Shown here: positions 1-6,243 of the stretch, piece by piece | Layout: every line of letters begins with the position of its first letter | Position numbering within the stretch: position 1 is the stretch's first letter | Program-made: the position numbers and the translations under genes | Assembly: GCA_029934195.1 (NCBI GenBank) | Contig: JAOZMQ010000146.1 | Span: 1 to 7,227, forward strand | Source of the DNA: Candidatus Cloacimonadota bacterium | Lineage (GTDB): Bacteria; Cloacimonadota; Cloacimonadia; Cloacimonadales; JAOZMQ01 | Direction: 5' to 3' | Length of the DNA stretch: 7,227 nt | Notes under the pieces: generated by a model | Databases searched by the model: none | Told to the model about the DNA's origin: nothing | Seen by the model: only the letters and a program-made list of their open reading frames with translations

Positions 1-38
1 TTAATTATTCATTGTAAAGTTGTGAAGTTCTTGAATAT

Positions 39-68
39 AAAAAAAGACTCCCAATTTATGAGAGTCTT
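39..68 (-). terminator. Rho-independent terminator of ppdK
   Basis: Read on the minus strand, a perfect 7-base-pair stem (AAGACTC pairing with GAGTCTT; plus-strand arms 44-50 and 62-68) with an 11-base loop is followed by a run of T (the seven A at 39-45 of the plus strand, the first of which overlap the stem base). It begins 18 bases beyond the ppdK stop, so it should end that transcript. On the plus strand the same hairpin is followed only by an interrupted T stretch, so any use for a gene arriving from the left is weaker. The first 38 bases of the window show nothing recognisable. Confidence 0.8.
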
Positions 69-86
69 AAATTTTTATTTATTTAA

Positions 87-2801
87 TTATTTTTCTTCAA
101 GTACTGCTTGCGCAGCTGCAAGACGTGCAATTGGAACACGATATGGCGAACAACTAACATAATGCATGCCTACATTATGACAGAATTTTACAGACTTTGG
201 CTCTCCACCATGCTCACCACAAATACCAACTTTTAAATTTGGATTTGCTGAACGTCCTTTTTTTGTAGCCATTTCAACAAGTTGACCTACACCTGATTGA
301 TCAAGCACTTGGAATGGGTCATCTTTGAGAATTCCTTTTTCAATATAAATCGGGAGAAATGTTCCTGCATCATCACGGCTATATCCGTAAGTCATTTGTG
401 TAAGATCGTTAGTTCCGAAACTAAAGAATTCAGCTTCTTTACCAATAATATCTGCTGTCAAAGCTGCTCGTGGAATTTCAATCATTGTACCAACAAGATA
501 TTCAACTTTAGTTCCTTTTTCAGCAAAAACTTTTTTTGCAGTTGCATTAATGATATCAGCTTGCATTTTGAATTCTTCAACTGTTCCGATCAATGGAACC
601 ATAATTTCCGGTTTAGGATCAAATCCAGCTTCTTTCACATTGATAGCAGCTTCAATAATTGCTCTTGCTTGCATTGCAGTAATTTCAGGATAAGTGTTTC
701 CAAGACGACAACCGCGATGACCAAGCATTGGATTAAACTCATGAAGAACTTCCACTTTTGCTTTAATTTCTTCAATTGTAATTCCCATCTCATCAGCCAT
801 TTCCCGCTGATTTTTTTCTTCATGAGGAATAAATTCATGTAAAGGTGGATCGAGGAGACGAACTGTTACCCCATAACCTGTCATTGCAGTAAAGATTCCT
901 TCAAAATCAGATCTTTGAAATGGGAGAATTTTTTCCAAAGCACTTTCTCTTCCTTCCAAATTTTCAGCGAGAATCATTTCACGCATCGCTTTTATTCTTT
1001 CACCTTCAAAAAACATGTGCTCAGTACGGCAAAGACCAATACCTTGAGCACCAAATTTTAAAGCTACTTTCGCATCATTTGGAGAATCTGCATTAGTTCG
1101 AACATACATCTTTGTATGCTTATCACACAAAAGCATCAATTTTTCAAAATTTCCTGAAAGTTCAGGTTCAATAGTTTCTATTTGACCTTCGTAAACTTCG
1201 CCAGTTGAGCCATTAAGAGAAATCCAATCTCCTTCTGAATATGTGTGTTTATCAATAGTCATTGTTCGTGATTTATAATTAATTTTAATTTCTCCAGCAC
1301 CTGCAATACAACATTTTCCCATTCCACGAGCAACAACTGCTGCGTGAGATGTCATTCCACCACGAGCTGTAAGAATACCATTTGCAATATTCATACCTTC
1401 CAAATCTTCAGGAGAAGTCTCGATTCTTGCCAGAATTGAATTTGAAAATTTTCCTGCTTCATCAGCAAAGAAAACTAATTGTCCGGTTGCAGCTCCCGGT
1501 GAAGCTGGAAGTCCTTTTGCAAGAACATTTGCTTTTGCAATTGCTTTTTTATTGAAAACAGGATGAAGAAGCTCATCTAATTTATTTGGTTCAACACGTA
1601 AAAGAGCTGTTTTTTCATCAATAAATTTTTCTTCAAGCATCTCAATCGCCATTCTAACCATTGCAGCACCAGTACGTTTTCCTGTACGTGTTTGAAGTAA
1701 CCAGAGTTTTCCATTTTGAATTGTAAATTCAATATCTTGCATATCTTTATAGTGATTTTCTAATTTAGTTTCAACATCACAAAGTTGTTTGTAAAGTTTT
1801 GGCATTGTTTCTTCAAGAGATGGAAATTTTGCTACTCTATCTTCTTCTGAAACATTAGCTAATTTAGCCCATCTTCTTGAGCCTTCAAGAGTGATTTCTT
1901 GAGGAGTTCTGATACCAGCAACAACATCTTCACCCTGAGCATTGATCAAATATTCACCATTGAAAAGATCTTCACCAGTAGCTGAATCACGAGTGAAAGC
2001 AACACCAGTAGCTGAATTATTCCCCATATTTCCATAAACCATCGCTTGTACATTTACAGCTGTTCCCCAATCATGTGAAAACTTATTCATATTTCTAAAG
2101 TAGATTGCACGAGGATTATCCCAACTTCCAAAAACAGCACCAATTGCTCCCCATAATTGAGCCCAAGGACTATCGGGAAAATCTTTTCCTGTTACTTCTT
2201 TTACAGCAGATTTAAATCTGTTAACTAAAACTTTAAGGTCTTCAGCTGTTAAATCAGTATCATTTTTGATATTCTTTTCTTTTTTTAGACCTTCAATAAT
2301 TTCTTCAAAAGGATCAATATCTTCTTTAGTTTTTGGCTTCATATCGAGAACAACATCACCATACATTTGGACAAAACGCCGGTAAGAATCCCACGCAAAA
2401 CGAGCATTACCTGTTTTCTTTGCAAGTCCTTCAACCGCAGCATCATTCATACCAAGATTGAGAACTGTATCCATCATTCCCGGCATAGAAACACGAGCAC
2501 CGGATCGAACAGATATTAGAAGCGGATTTTCATTGTCTCCAAATTTTGCATTCATAATTTCTTCTGTTTGGCTAATACCATTTTCAACTTCATCTTTTAA
2601 AAGATTTATTGTTTTTTCTTCACCAAGTTTATTCCATTCAGCACAAACATCTGCTGTAATTGTAAAACCCGCCGGTACGGGAATACCGATCAAATTCATT
2701 TCAGCAAGATTTGCACCTTTACCGCCAAGAAGATTTTTCATTGAAGTATTACCCTCAGCTTTACCATTTCCAAAGAGATATACTCTTTTTGTATTACTCA
2801 T
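87..2801 (-). CDS. ppdK: Pyruvate, phosphate dikinase
   Basis: This cytoplasmic enzyme interconverts pyruvate + ATP + phosphate and phosphoenolpyruvate + AMP + pyrophosphate; in many anaerobes it serves glycolysis with PPi saving, or gluconeogenesis. The 904-residue protein is full length for the family (about 870-910). All three parts are visible: an N-terminal ATP-grasp nucleotide-binding region (GGKGANL at 26-32, SVRSGA at 97-102, QTRTGKRT at 370-377); a swivelling phosphohistidine domain with GGMTSHAAVVARG at 481-493, phosphorylated His486 and the neighbouring Thr484 that PDRP proteins modify in some organisms; and a C-terminal PEP/pyruvate TIM barrel (GLCRTEHMFF 589-598, RLLDPPLHEF 648-657, MIEIPRA 773-779, FSFGTNDLTQMT 793-804, GICGEHGGEP 859-868 with the conserved Cys861). 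I chose the second of two adjacent ATG codons because the GGAGG site lies 4 bases from it but only 1 base from the first (2804). The motif set and length separate it from PEP synthase. The gene stands alone, with its own terminator, divergent from the next operon. Confidence 0.97.
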   Translation of the reverse strand: MSNTKRVYLFGNGKAEGNTSMKNLLGGKGANLAEMNLIGIPVPAGFTITADVCAEWNKLGEEKTINLLKDEVENGISQTEEIMNAKFGDNENPLLISVRSGARVSMPGMMDTVLNLGMNDAAVEGLAKKTGNARFAWDSYRRFVQMYGDVVLDMKPKTKEDIDPFEEIIEGLKKEKNIKNDTDLTAEDLKVLVNRFKSAVKEVTGKDFPDSPWAQLWGAIGAVFGSWDNPRAIYFRNMNKFSHDWGTAVNVQAMVYGNMGNNSATGVAFTRDSATGEDLFNGEYLINAQGEDVVAGIRTPQEITLEGSRRWAKLANVSEEDRVAKFPSLEETMPKLYKQLCDVETKLENHYKDMQDIEFTIQNGKLWLLQTRTGKRTGAAMVRMAIEMLEEKFIDEKTALLRVEPNKLDELLHPVFNKKAIAKANVLAKGLPASPGAATGQLVFFADEAGKFSNSILARIETSPEDLEGMNIANGILTARGGMTSHAAVVARGMGKCCIAGAGEIKINYKSRTMTIDKHTYSEGDWISLNGSTGEVYEGQIETIEPELSGNFEKLMLLCDKHTKMYVRTNADSPNDAKVALKFGAQGIGLCRTEHMFFEGERIKAMREMILAENLEGRESALEKILPFQRSDFEGIFTAMTGYGVTVRLLDPPLHEFIPHEEKNQREMADEMGITIEEIKAKVEVLHEFNPMLGHRGCRLGNTYPEITAMQARAIIEAAINVKEAGFDPKPEIMVPLIGTVEEFKMQADIINATAKKVFAEKGTKVEYLVGTMIEIPRAALTADIIGKEAEFFSFGTNDLTQMTYGYSRDDAGTFLPIYIEKGILKDDPFQVLDQSGVGQLVEMATKKGRSANPNLKVGICGEHGGEPKSVKFCHNVGMHYVSCSPYRVPIARLAAAQAVLEEK

Positions 2802-2805
2802 CATT

Positions 2806-2810
2806 CCTCC
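2806..2810 (-). promoter_or_regulatory. Ribosome binding site of ppdK
   Basis: GGAGG on the minus strand (CCTCC on plus) is the strongest Shine-Dalgarno match in the window. It sits 1 base before the ATG ending at 2804 and 4 bases before the ATG ending at 2801, which favours the second ATG as the working start. Confidence 0.75.
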
Positions 2811-2852
2811 AAATTATTTTTTAATTCTATATTTAAAAACTTATATCGCTAT

Positions 2853-2881
2853 GTTTTAAGTAAGATTACCATTGATGTAAA
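2853..2881 (-). promoter_or_regulatory. Candidate sigma-70-type promoter for ppdK
   Basis: On the minus strand TTTACA (plus 2876-2881) is followed after exactly 17 bases by TAAAAC (plus 2853-2858), matching the consensus -35 and -10 boxes at five and four of six positions. It lies about 50 bases before the ppdK start. In such AT-rich DNA a match of this quality can occur by chance. A competing perfect -35, TTGACA at plus 2917-2922, lies further upstream but lacks a good -10 partner at 16-18 bases. The organism's promoter consensus is unknown. Confidence 0.3.
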
Positions 2882-2987
2882 CTCCGAGAAAAGTCATTCT
2901 TTTTTTTTCGTATTTATGTCAACCATAATTTCCAATATCAGAATAGTTTCAAAAATTACTTCAATTTCAATAGAAAATTTCTTTTAC

Positions 2988-3014
2988 TTGACTAAAAATT
3001 GAAAATTTTATGTT
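2988..3014 (+). promoter_or_regulatory. Candidate promoter for the STAS operon
   Basis: TTGACT (2988-2993) resembles a -35 box and TATGTT (3009-3014) a -10 box, but the 15-base spacing is short. An alternative TGTTTA at 3011-3016 gives 17 bases with a poorer box. The site is about 100 bases upstream of the first gene of the rightward cluster and is the best plus-strand match I found in the divergent region. Confidence 0.3.
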
Positions 3015-3114
3015 TAAGTTTTAATTTTTTTTAATGAAAGGAAAAGGAACTGATATGATAAATATTTATGACCTTTTTTAACTAATCAATATCAAAGGAA
3101 TTAATTATGCTTAC

Positions 3115-3123
3115 AGAAGGAGA
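3115..3123 (+). promoter_or_regulatory. Ribosome binding site deciding the STAS gene start
   Basis: AGAAGGAGA with its GGAG core at 3119-3122 lies 5 bases before the ATG at 3128, the same spacing as at mnmA and the epimerase gene. A second site, AAAGGAA at 3094-3100, lies 6 bases before the in-frame ATG at 3107, so initiation at either codon is possible. The downstream site is the better match. Confidence 0.65.
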
Positions 3124-3127
3124 CAAA

Positions 3128-3436
3128 ATGGAAATCAATATTATCTTTGAAGAAATAAAAGCAAAAATGAAAATTGACGGCGTTATTTCAAGTGACAATT
3201 CTTATCTATTTCAAGAGGAGTTAAATAAGGTTCTCGAAAATAAAAGTATCGTTCTTTTAGAAATTGATCTTTCAACCTGTAGAAATATCAGCAGTTCCGG
3301 TATAGGAAAACTGCTTATTTTTTATAAAGAATTTATGACAAGAGAAGGCGAAATAGAAATCTCAAAATCATCACCGAGTATTTATGAATTATTTACAACA
3401 ATAAAACTGGATCAATTGTTTACTATTAATTTGTAA
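3128..3436 (+). CDS. STAS-domain protein, anti-sigma-factor antagonist-like (SpoIIAA/RsbV type)
   Basis: This is a 102-residue, single-domain cytoplasmic protein with no signal peptide or membrane segment. The pattern of a hydrophobic first strand, then a central IVLLEIDLSTCRNISSSGIGKLLIFY-like core, fits the STAS fold. In SpoIIAA/RsbV the equivalent loop reads D-S-S-G and the serine before the glycine is phosphorylated by the partner kinase; here it is S-S-S-G at 55-58, so Ser57 is the expected phosphosite while the usual aspartate is a serine. In the family, the unphosphorylated STAS protein binds the GHKL anti-sigma kinase and releases that kinase's other partner. The next gene, 5 bases downstream, encodes just such a domain, so the two probably interact. 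The start was taken at the ATG with the stronger Shine-Dalgarno site and because the domain begins there; the ATG at 3107 would add seven residues. The regulated target is not visible. Confidence 0.82.
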   Translation: MEINIIFEEIKAKMKIDGVISSDNSYLFQEELNKVLENKSIVLLEIDLSTCRNISSSGIGKLLIFYKEFMTREGEIEISKSSPSIYELFTTIKLDQLFTINL

Positions 3437-3441
3437 AAAAA

Positions 3442-4338
3442 ATGAAAAAAATCTTAATTGTTGATGACAGTCCAATTTTTTTAGAAACTTTAGAAAACAC
3501 CTTGTGTTCTTTCAATTATAGTGTTGATACTGTAAATAATGCCAAAGATGCTTTAAAAAAACTGCATCTAAAGACCTACGACATAATCATTTCTGATATT
3601 TGTATGCCACAAATTGACGGGCTTGAGCTTTTGGATAGAATCCGTAAAACTATCAGTACGGAAATACCTGTCATTCTTATGACTGGCTTTATTTCTGCAG
3701 AATATGCTATAAAAGCAGTACAACTCGGTGCTTCTGATTTCATTGGTAAACCTACAGATACAAATGTTATAATTAGATCAATTAAGACTCAACTTGAAAA
3801 AGCAAAAAGAAAAATAATCCCTTCTACGATGCCTGATTATATTTCTGATTTAAGCTTTAATTTCAAATTTACCCCTGAACATTTTACTAAAAGAAATATG
3901 GCAAAAAGAGTAGTTGATTTTATTGGAAATTTATGCAATATTCCATCTTCTGCCTTTAATGCAATAGAATTATGTCTTGATGAAATTCTACACAACTCTT
4001 TCATACATGGGATATTAGAACTAAAAAATGAAGAACGCTCATTACCACATGATGCTTATTGGGCATTAATTGCTGATTTAATACAAAAGGAAAATATTAA
4101 AACACAATATATTCTTTTAAACCTTAAAATATCTCCTTTGAATGGAATCTTTAAAGCATCAATCACCGATACAGGTAATGGATTTAATTATAGACAATAT
4201 ATTATTCCAAACAGAGATTCTATTAGTTTTGAAGAAACAGGAAGGGGCATTAGTTTTATTCAAATTTTGACAGATAAAATGGAATATTCCAATGGTGGAA
4301 GAACAATAACTTTTGAAAAAAAGATTGGAGATCAGTGA
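3442..4338 (+). CDS. Response regulator with RsbW-like GHKL ATPase output domain
   Basis: The 298-residue soluble protein has two domains. Residues 1-125 form a receiver: acidic pair Asp8-Asp9, phospho-acceptor Asp52 (in SDICMP), Thr81 (LMTG) and Lys103 (GKP) are all present, so it should accept phosphate from a histidine kinase not encoded here. Residues about 140-295 form a GHKL/HATPase domain of the anti-sigma-factor serine kinase type: N-box with Glu181, Asn185 and His189-Gly190; G1 box DTGNGF at 243-248; G2 box TGRGI at 266-270. There is no H-box for dimerisation and phosphotransfer, so it is not an ordinary histidine kinase, and there is no PP2C phosphatase or DNA-binding domain. About 58 residues separate N-box and G1 box, longer than in short RsbW proteins, although I recall similar spacing in other receiver-linked members. 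The start lies in an A-rich tract without a Shine-Dalgarno site, 5 bases after the STAS stop, suggesting coupled translation. Inferred role: phosphorylation-controlled partner switching with the STAS protein; the final target is unknown. Confidence 0.85.
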   Translation: MKKILIVDDSPIFLETLENTLCSFNYSVDTVNNAKDALKKLHLKTYDIIISDICMPQIDGLELLDRIRKTISTEIPVILMTGFISAEYAIKAVQLGASDFIGKPTDTNVIIRSIKTQLEKAKRKIIPSTMPDYISDLSFNFKFTPEHFTKRNMAKRVVDFIGNLCNIPSSAFNAIELCLDEILHNSFIHGILELKNEERSLPHDAYWALIADLIQKENIKTQYILLNLKISPLNGIFKASITDTGNGFNYRQYIIPNRDSISFEETGRGISFIQILTDKMEYSNGGRTITFEKKIGDQ

Positions 4339-5174
4339 AAATTTGGGAAATTATAGATATTATTAAATGGACAACAAAATTTTTTAAAGAGCATAATATT
4401 GAATCTGCCCGATTAGAAGCAGAATATATTTTATCACATGTACTCAAAATATCCAGATTCAATCTATATTTAGATTTTGAAAAACCTCTATCAGATATTG
4501 AAAGAAAAACTATTAAAGAATTTGTTGTTAGAAGAGCAAATCACGAACCATTACAATATATCTTTGGCAAAATAGAATTCTATAATTATCCTTTTTATAT
4601 CAATCAAAATGTATTGATTCCAAGACCTGAGACAGAATTTCTTGTGGAAAAAATCATAACTGAAAATCCCAAAACAAAAAAGATTCTTGATATTGGAACT
4701 GGCTCCGGGGTTATCGCAATTTCGCTTGCAAAAGAATTGCCATTATCACAAATATTTGCTTCAGATATTTCTGAAAAAGCATTAACTATTGCAAAACAAA
4801 ATGCAATTACAAATTCAGCCAAAATTAAGTTTTTCCACTCTGATGTTTTTTCTCATATCTCGGGAAAATTTGATCTTATTGTTTCAAATCCTCCTTATAT
4901 TTCAAAAACCGATTATCTTAAATTAGATCAAGAAATCCGTAACTTTGAGCCAACTATTGCTCTAACAACCTCTGACAAAGGATTAGCAATTTATAAAAAA
5001 ATCCTTGATAGAGCTTACGAATTTTTAGAGTTAGAAGGATTAATATATTTCGAAATTGGATACAATCAAGCAGAAGATATTTCAAAATATGCAGAATCGA
5101 AAGGATTTTCCCTATTAGAAATCTGTAAAGACCTTAATAAGTATGATAGAATTTTAAAGTTTAAAAAAATCTAA
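4335..5174 (+). CDS. prmC: Peptide chain release factor N5-glutamine methyltransferase
   Basis: PrmC (HemK) uses S-adenosylmethionine to methylate the glutamine of the GGQ motif in release factors RF1 and RF2, which improves translation termination. At 279 residues it matches the usual length (E. coli 277). An N-terminal helical release-factor-binding domain (about 1-80, ending EPLQYIFG) is followed by VLIPRPETE at 93-101, a class I methyltransferase SAM motif DIGTGSG at 119-125, the substrate-glutamine-binding NPPY at 185-188, and the family-typical FEP at 204-206 and FEIGYNQ at 239-245. The start is GTG, sharing four bases (GTGA) with the stop of the preceding gene; GGAG at 4327-4330 gives a site 4 bases upstream, inside the preceding coding region. 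No internal methionine codon would keep the N-terminal domain intact. In many genomes prmC follows prfA; here prfA is absent and a signalling gene precedes it. The coupling implies co-translation with the response regulator. Confidence 0.95.
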   Translation: MKIWEIIDIIKWTTKFFKEHNIESARLEAEYILSHVLKISRFNLYLDFEKPLSDIERKTIKEFVVRRANHEPLQYIFGKIEFYNYPFYINQNVLIPRPETEFLVEKIITENPKTKKILDIGTGSGVIAISLAKELPLSQIFASDISEKALTIAKQNAITNSAKIKFFHSDVFSHISGKFDLIVSNPPYISKTDYLKLDQEIRNFEPTIALTTSDKGLAIYKKILDRAYEFLELEGLIYFEIGYNQAEDISKYAESKGFSLLEICKDLNKYDRILKFKKI

Positions 5175-5191
5175 GAAAATAGAAGGTATTT

Positions 5192-6241
5192 ATGAAAATA
5201 GCAGTCGCTATGAGTGGAGGAGTTGACAGCTCAGTTGTAGCTGTTCTTCTCAAAGAATCCGGTTATGAAATTTTCGGTGCTACAATGCGAATTTTTAATA
5301 ACTCAGAATTTGGATTTCTGGATAATGAAGGACCGAATCAAGATATCGCAGATGCTAAAAAAATCTGTAAAAAATTAGGTATTGAACATCATACAATTGA
5401 TGTTTCAAAAGAATTTCAAAAATTTATAATTCCAAATTTTATTCAAGAATACCAAAAAGCTCGGACCCCAAACCCTTGTACTTTATGTAATCCTACAATC
5501 AAATTTGGCCTATTTATGGATAAATGCTTTGAACTCGGAGCAGATAAATTCGCCACAGGTCATTATGTAAATATTCTTGAAAAAGATGGGAAATTTCTGA
5601 TTAAAAGAGGCGATGATTTATCGAAAGATCAAAGTTATATGTTATGGAAATTGACACAAAAACAACTCTCCAAAGTGATATTTCCATTATCAAGTTTTTC
5701 TAAAAACGAAATCAGAATGATAGCTGAAAAAAACAACTTACATATTGCACATAAAGCTGATAGTCAAGAAATCTGCTTTATTAAAGGAAATTATGGGGAT
5801 TTCTTACAAAATAAAATCGAGAATATCTCTGGAAATATCATTTTTCATGATGGAAGAATTATTGGTAGGCATCTTGGATTACAGAATTATACTATTGGAC
5901 AAAGAAAAGGACTTAATACTCCGTGGACATCAGCTCTTTATGTCACAAAATTAGACATTGAAACAAATTCTCTTTTTGTCACAGACCAACCGGACAATTT
6001 ATTAGAGAATGAATTGAAAATATCAGATGTCTTATGGACAACCGGTGAAATACCATCTACTAAAAATCTTTTAGTTCAGATTCGCTACAATAGTTCACCT
6101 GTTGAAGTTGAGAAAATTACTACAGAAAACCAAATTGTAACAATCAAATTGAAAAAAAAAACCCGTTCCATTACCCCCGGTCAATCTGCTGTTTTTTATA
6201 AGAACAACATTTTACTCGGTGGTGGAATAATAGAAGGATAA
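5192..6241 (+). CDS. mnmA: tRNA-specific 2-thiouridylase MnmA
   Basis: MnmA (TrmU) adenylates and then thiolates C2 of the wobble uridine in tRNAs for Lys, Glu and Gln. The 349-residue protein is complete. It shows the ATP pyrophosphatase P-loop SGGVDSS at 8-14, TPNPC-x-x-CN at 92-100 followed by IKFG, ATGHY at 121-125, KDQSYML at 145-151, SQEICFI at 191-197, the tRNA-binding TIGQRKGL at 234-241, and the C-terminal barrel motif TPGQSAVFY at 328-336 with GGGII near the end. Cys99 aligns with the catalytic nucleophile and Cys195 with the second, persulfide-bearing cysteine. Cys96 replaces the aspartate found in E. coli (NPDxxCN), giving a CxxC pair; enzymes with such cysteine sets have been proposed to hold an Fe-S cluster, which I cannot decide from sequence. 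An AGAAGG site (5181-5186) lies 5 bases before the ATG. It follows prmC after 17 bases, in the same probable operon. Confidence 0.96.
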   Translation: MKIAVAMSGGVDSSVVAVLLKESGYEIFGATMRIFNNSEFGFLDNEGPNQDIADAKKICKKLGIEHHTIDVSKEFQKFIIPNFIQEYQKARTPNPCTLCNPTIKFGLFMDKCFELGADKFATGHYVNILEKDGKFLIKRGDDLSKDQSYMLWKLTQKQLSKVIFPLSSFSKNEIRMIAEKNNLHIAHKADSQEICFIKGNYGDFLQNKIENISGNIIFHDGRIIGRHLGLQNYTIGQRKGLNTPWTSALYVTKLDIETNSLFVTDQPDNLLENELKISDVLWTTGEIPSTKNLLVQIRYNSSPVEVEKITTENQIVTIKLKKKTRSITPGQSAVFYKNNILLGGGIIEG

Positions 6242-6243
6242 AT

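Larger units (their letters stand above)
2812..3106. other. Divergent intergenic region between ppdK and the STAS operon
   Basis: This AT-rich stretch has to carry the promoters of both flanking transcription units, which start in opposite directions. It contains homopolymer runs (nine T at 2900-2908, eight T at 3025-3032), a perfect TTGACA on the minus strand at 2917-2922, a TTGACT on the plus strand at 2988-2993, and a tiny open frame at 3034-3081. I see no tRNA, riboswitch-like conserved fold, or clear inverted-repeat operator. Confidence 0.7.

Noticed and set aside
297..842. 181-codon open frame on the plus strand
   Set aside because: It lies antisense to the fully conserved C-terminal part of ppdK, and its translation is a low-complexity mix of Phe, Ser, Asn and Cys typical of the reverse complement of AT-rich coding DNA.
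87..2801. PEP synthase or PTS enzyme I as an alternative identity
   Set aside because: The length near 905 residues, the N-terminal GGKGANLAEM start, the GGMTSHAAVVARGMG phosphohistidine segment and the C-terminal GICGEHGGEP motif fit pyruvate phosphate dikinase.
2458..2859. 133-codon plus-strand open frame at the ppdK 5' end
   Set aside because: It is antisense to the ATP-grasp region of ppdK, with no recognisable domain and no convincing ribosome site.
2995..3032. Terminator-like hairpin followed by a T run upstream of the STAS gene
   Set aside because: The possible stem is made only of A-T pairs with a bulged G, so it would be very weak; such matches are expected by chance in this composition.
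3427..3451. A-tract slippage that might fuse STAS and response regulator into one protein
   Set aside because: The STAS stop codon TAA precedes and includes the first A of the run, so slippage in the tract would occur after termination; the regulator frame also has its own stop at 3427-3429.
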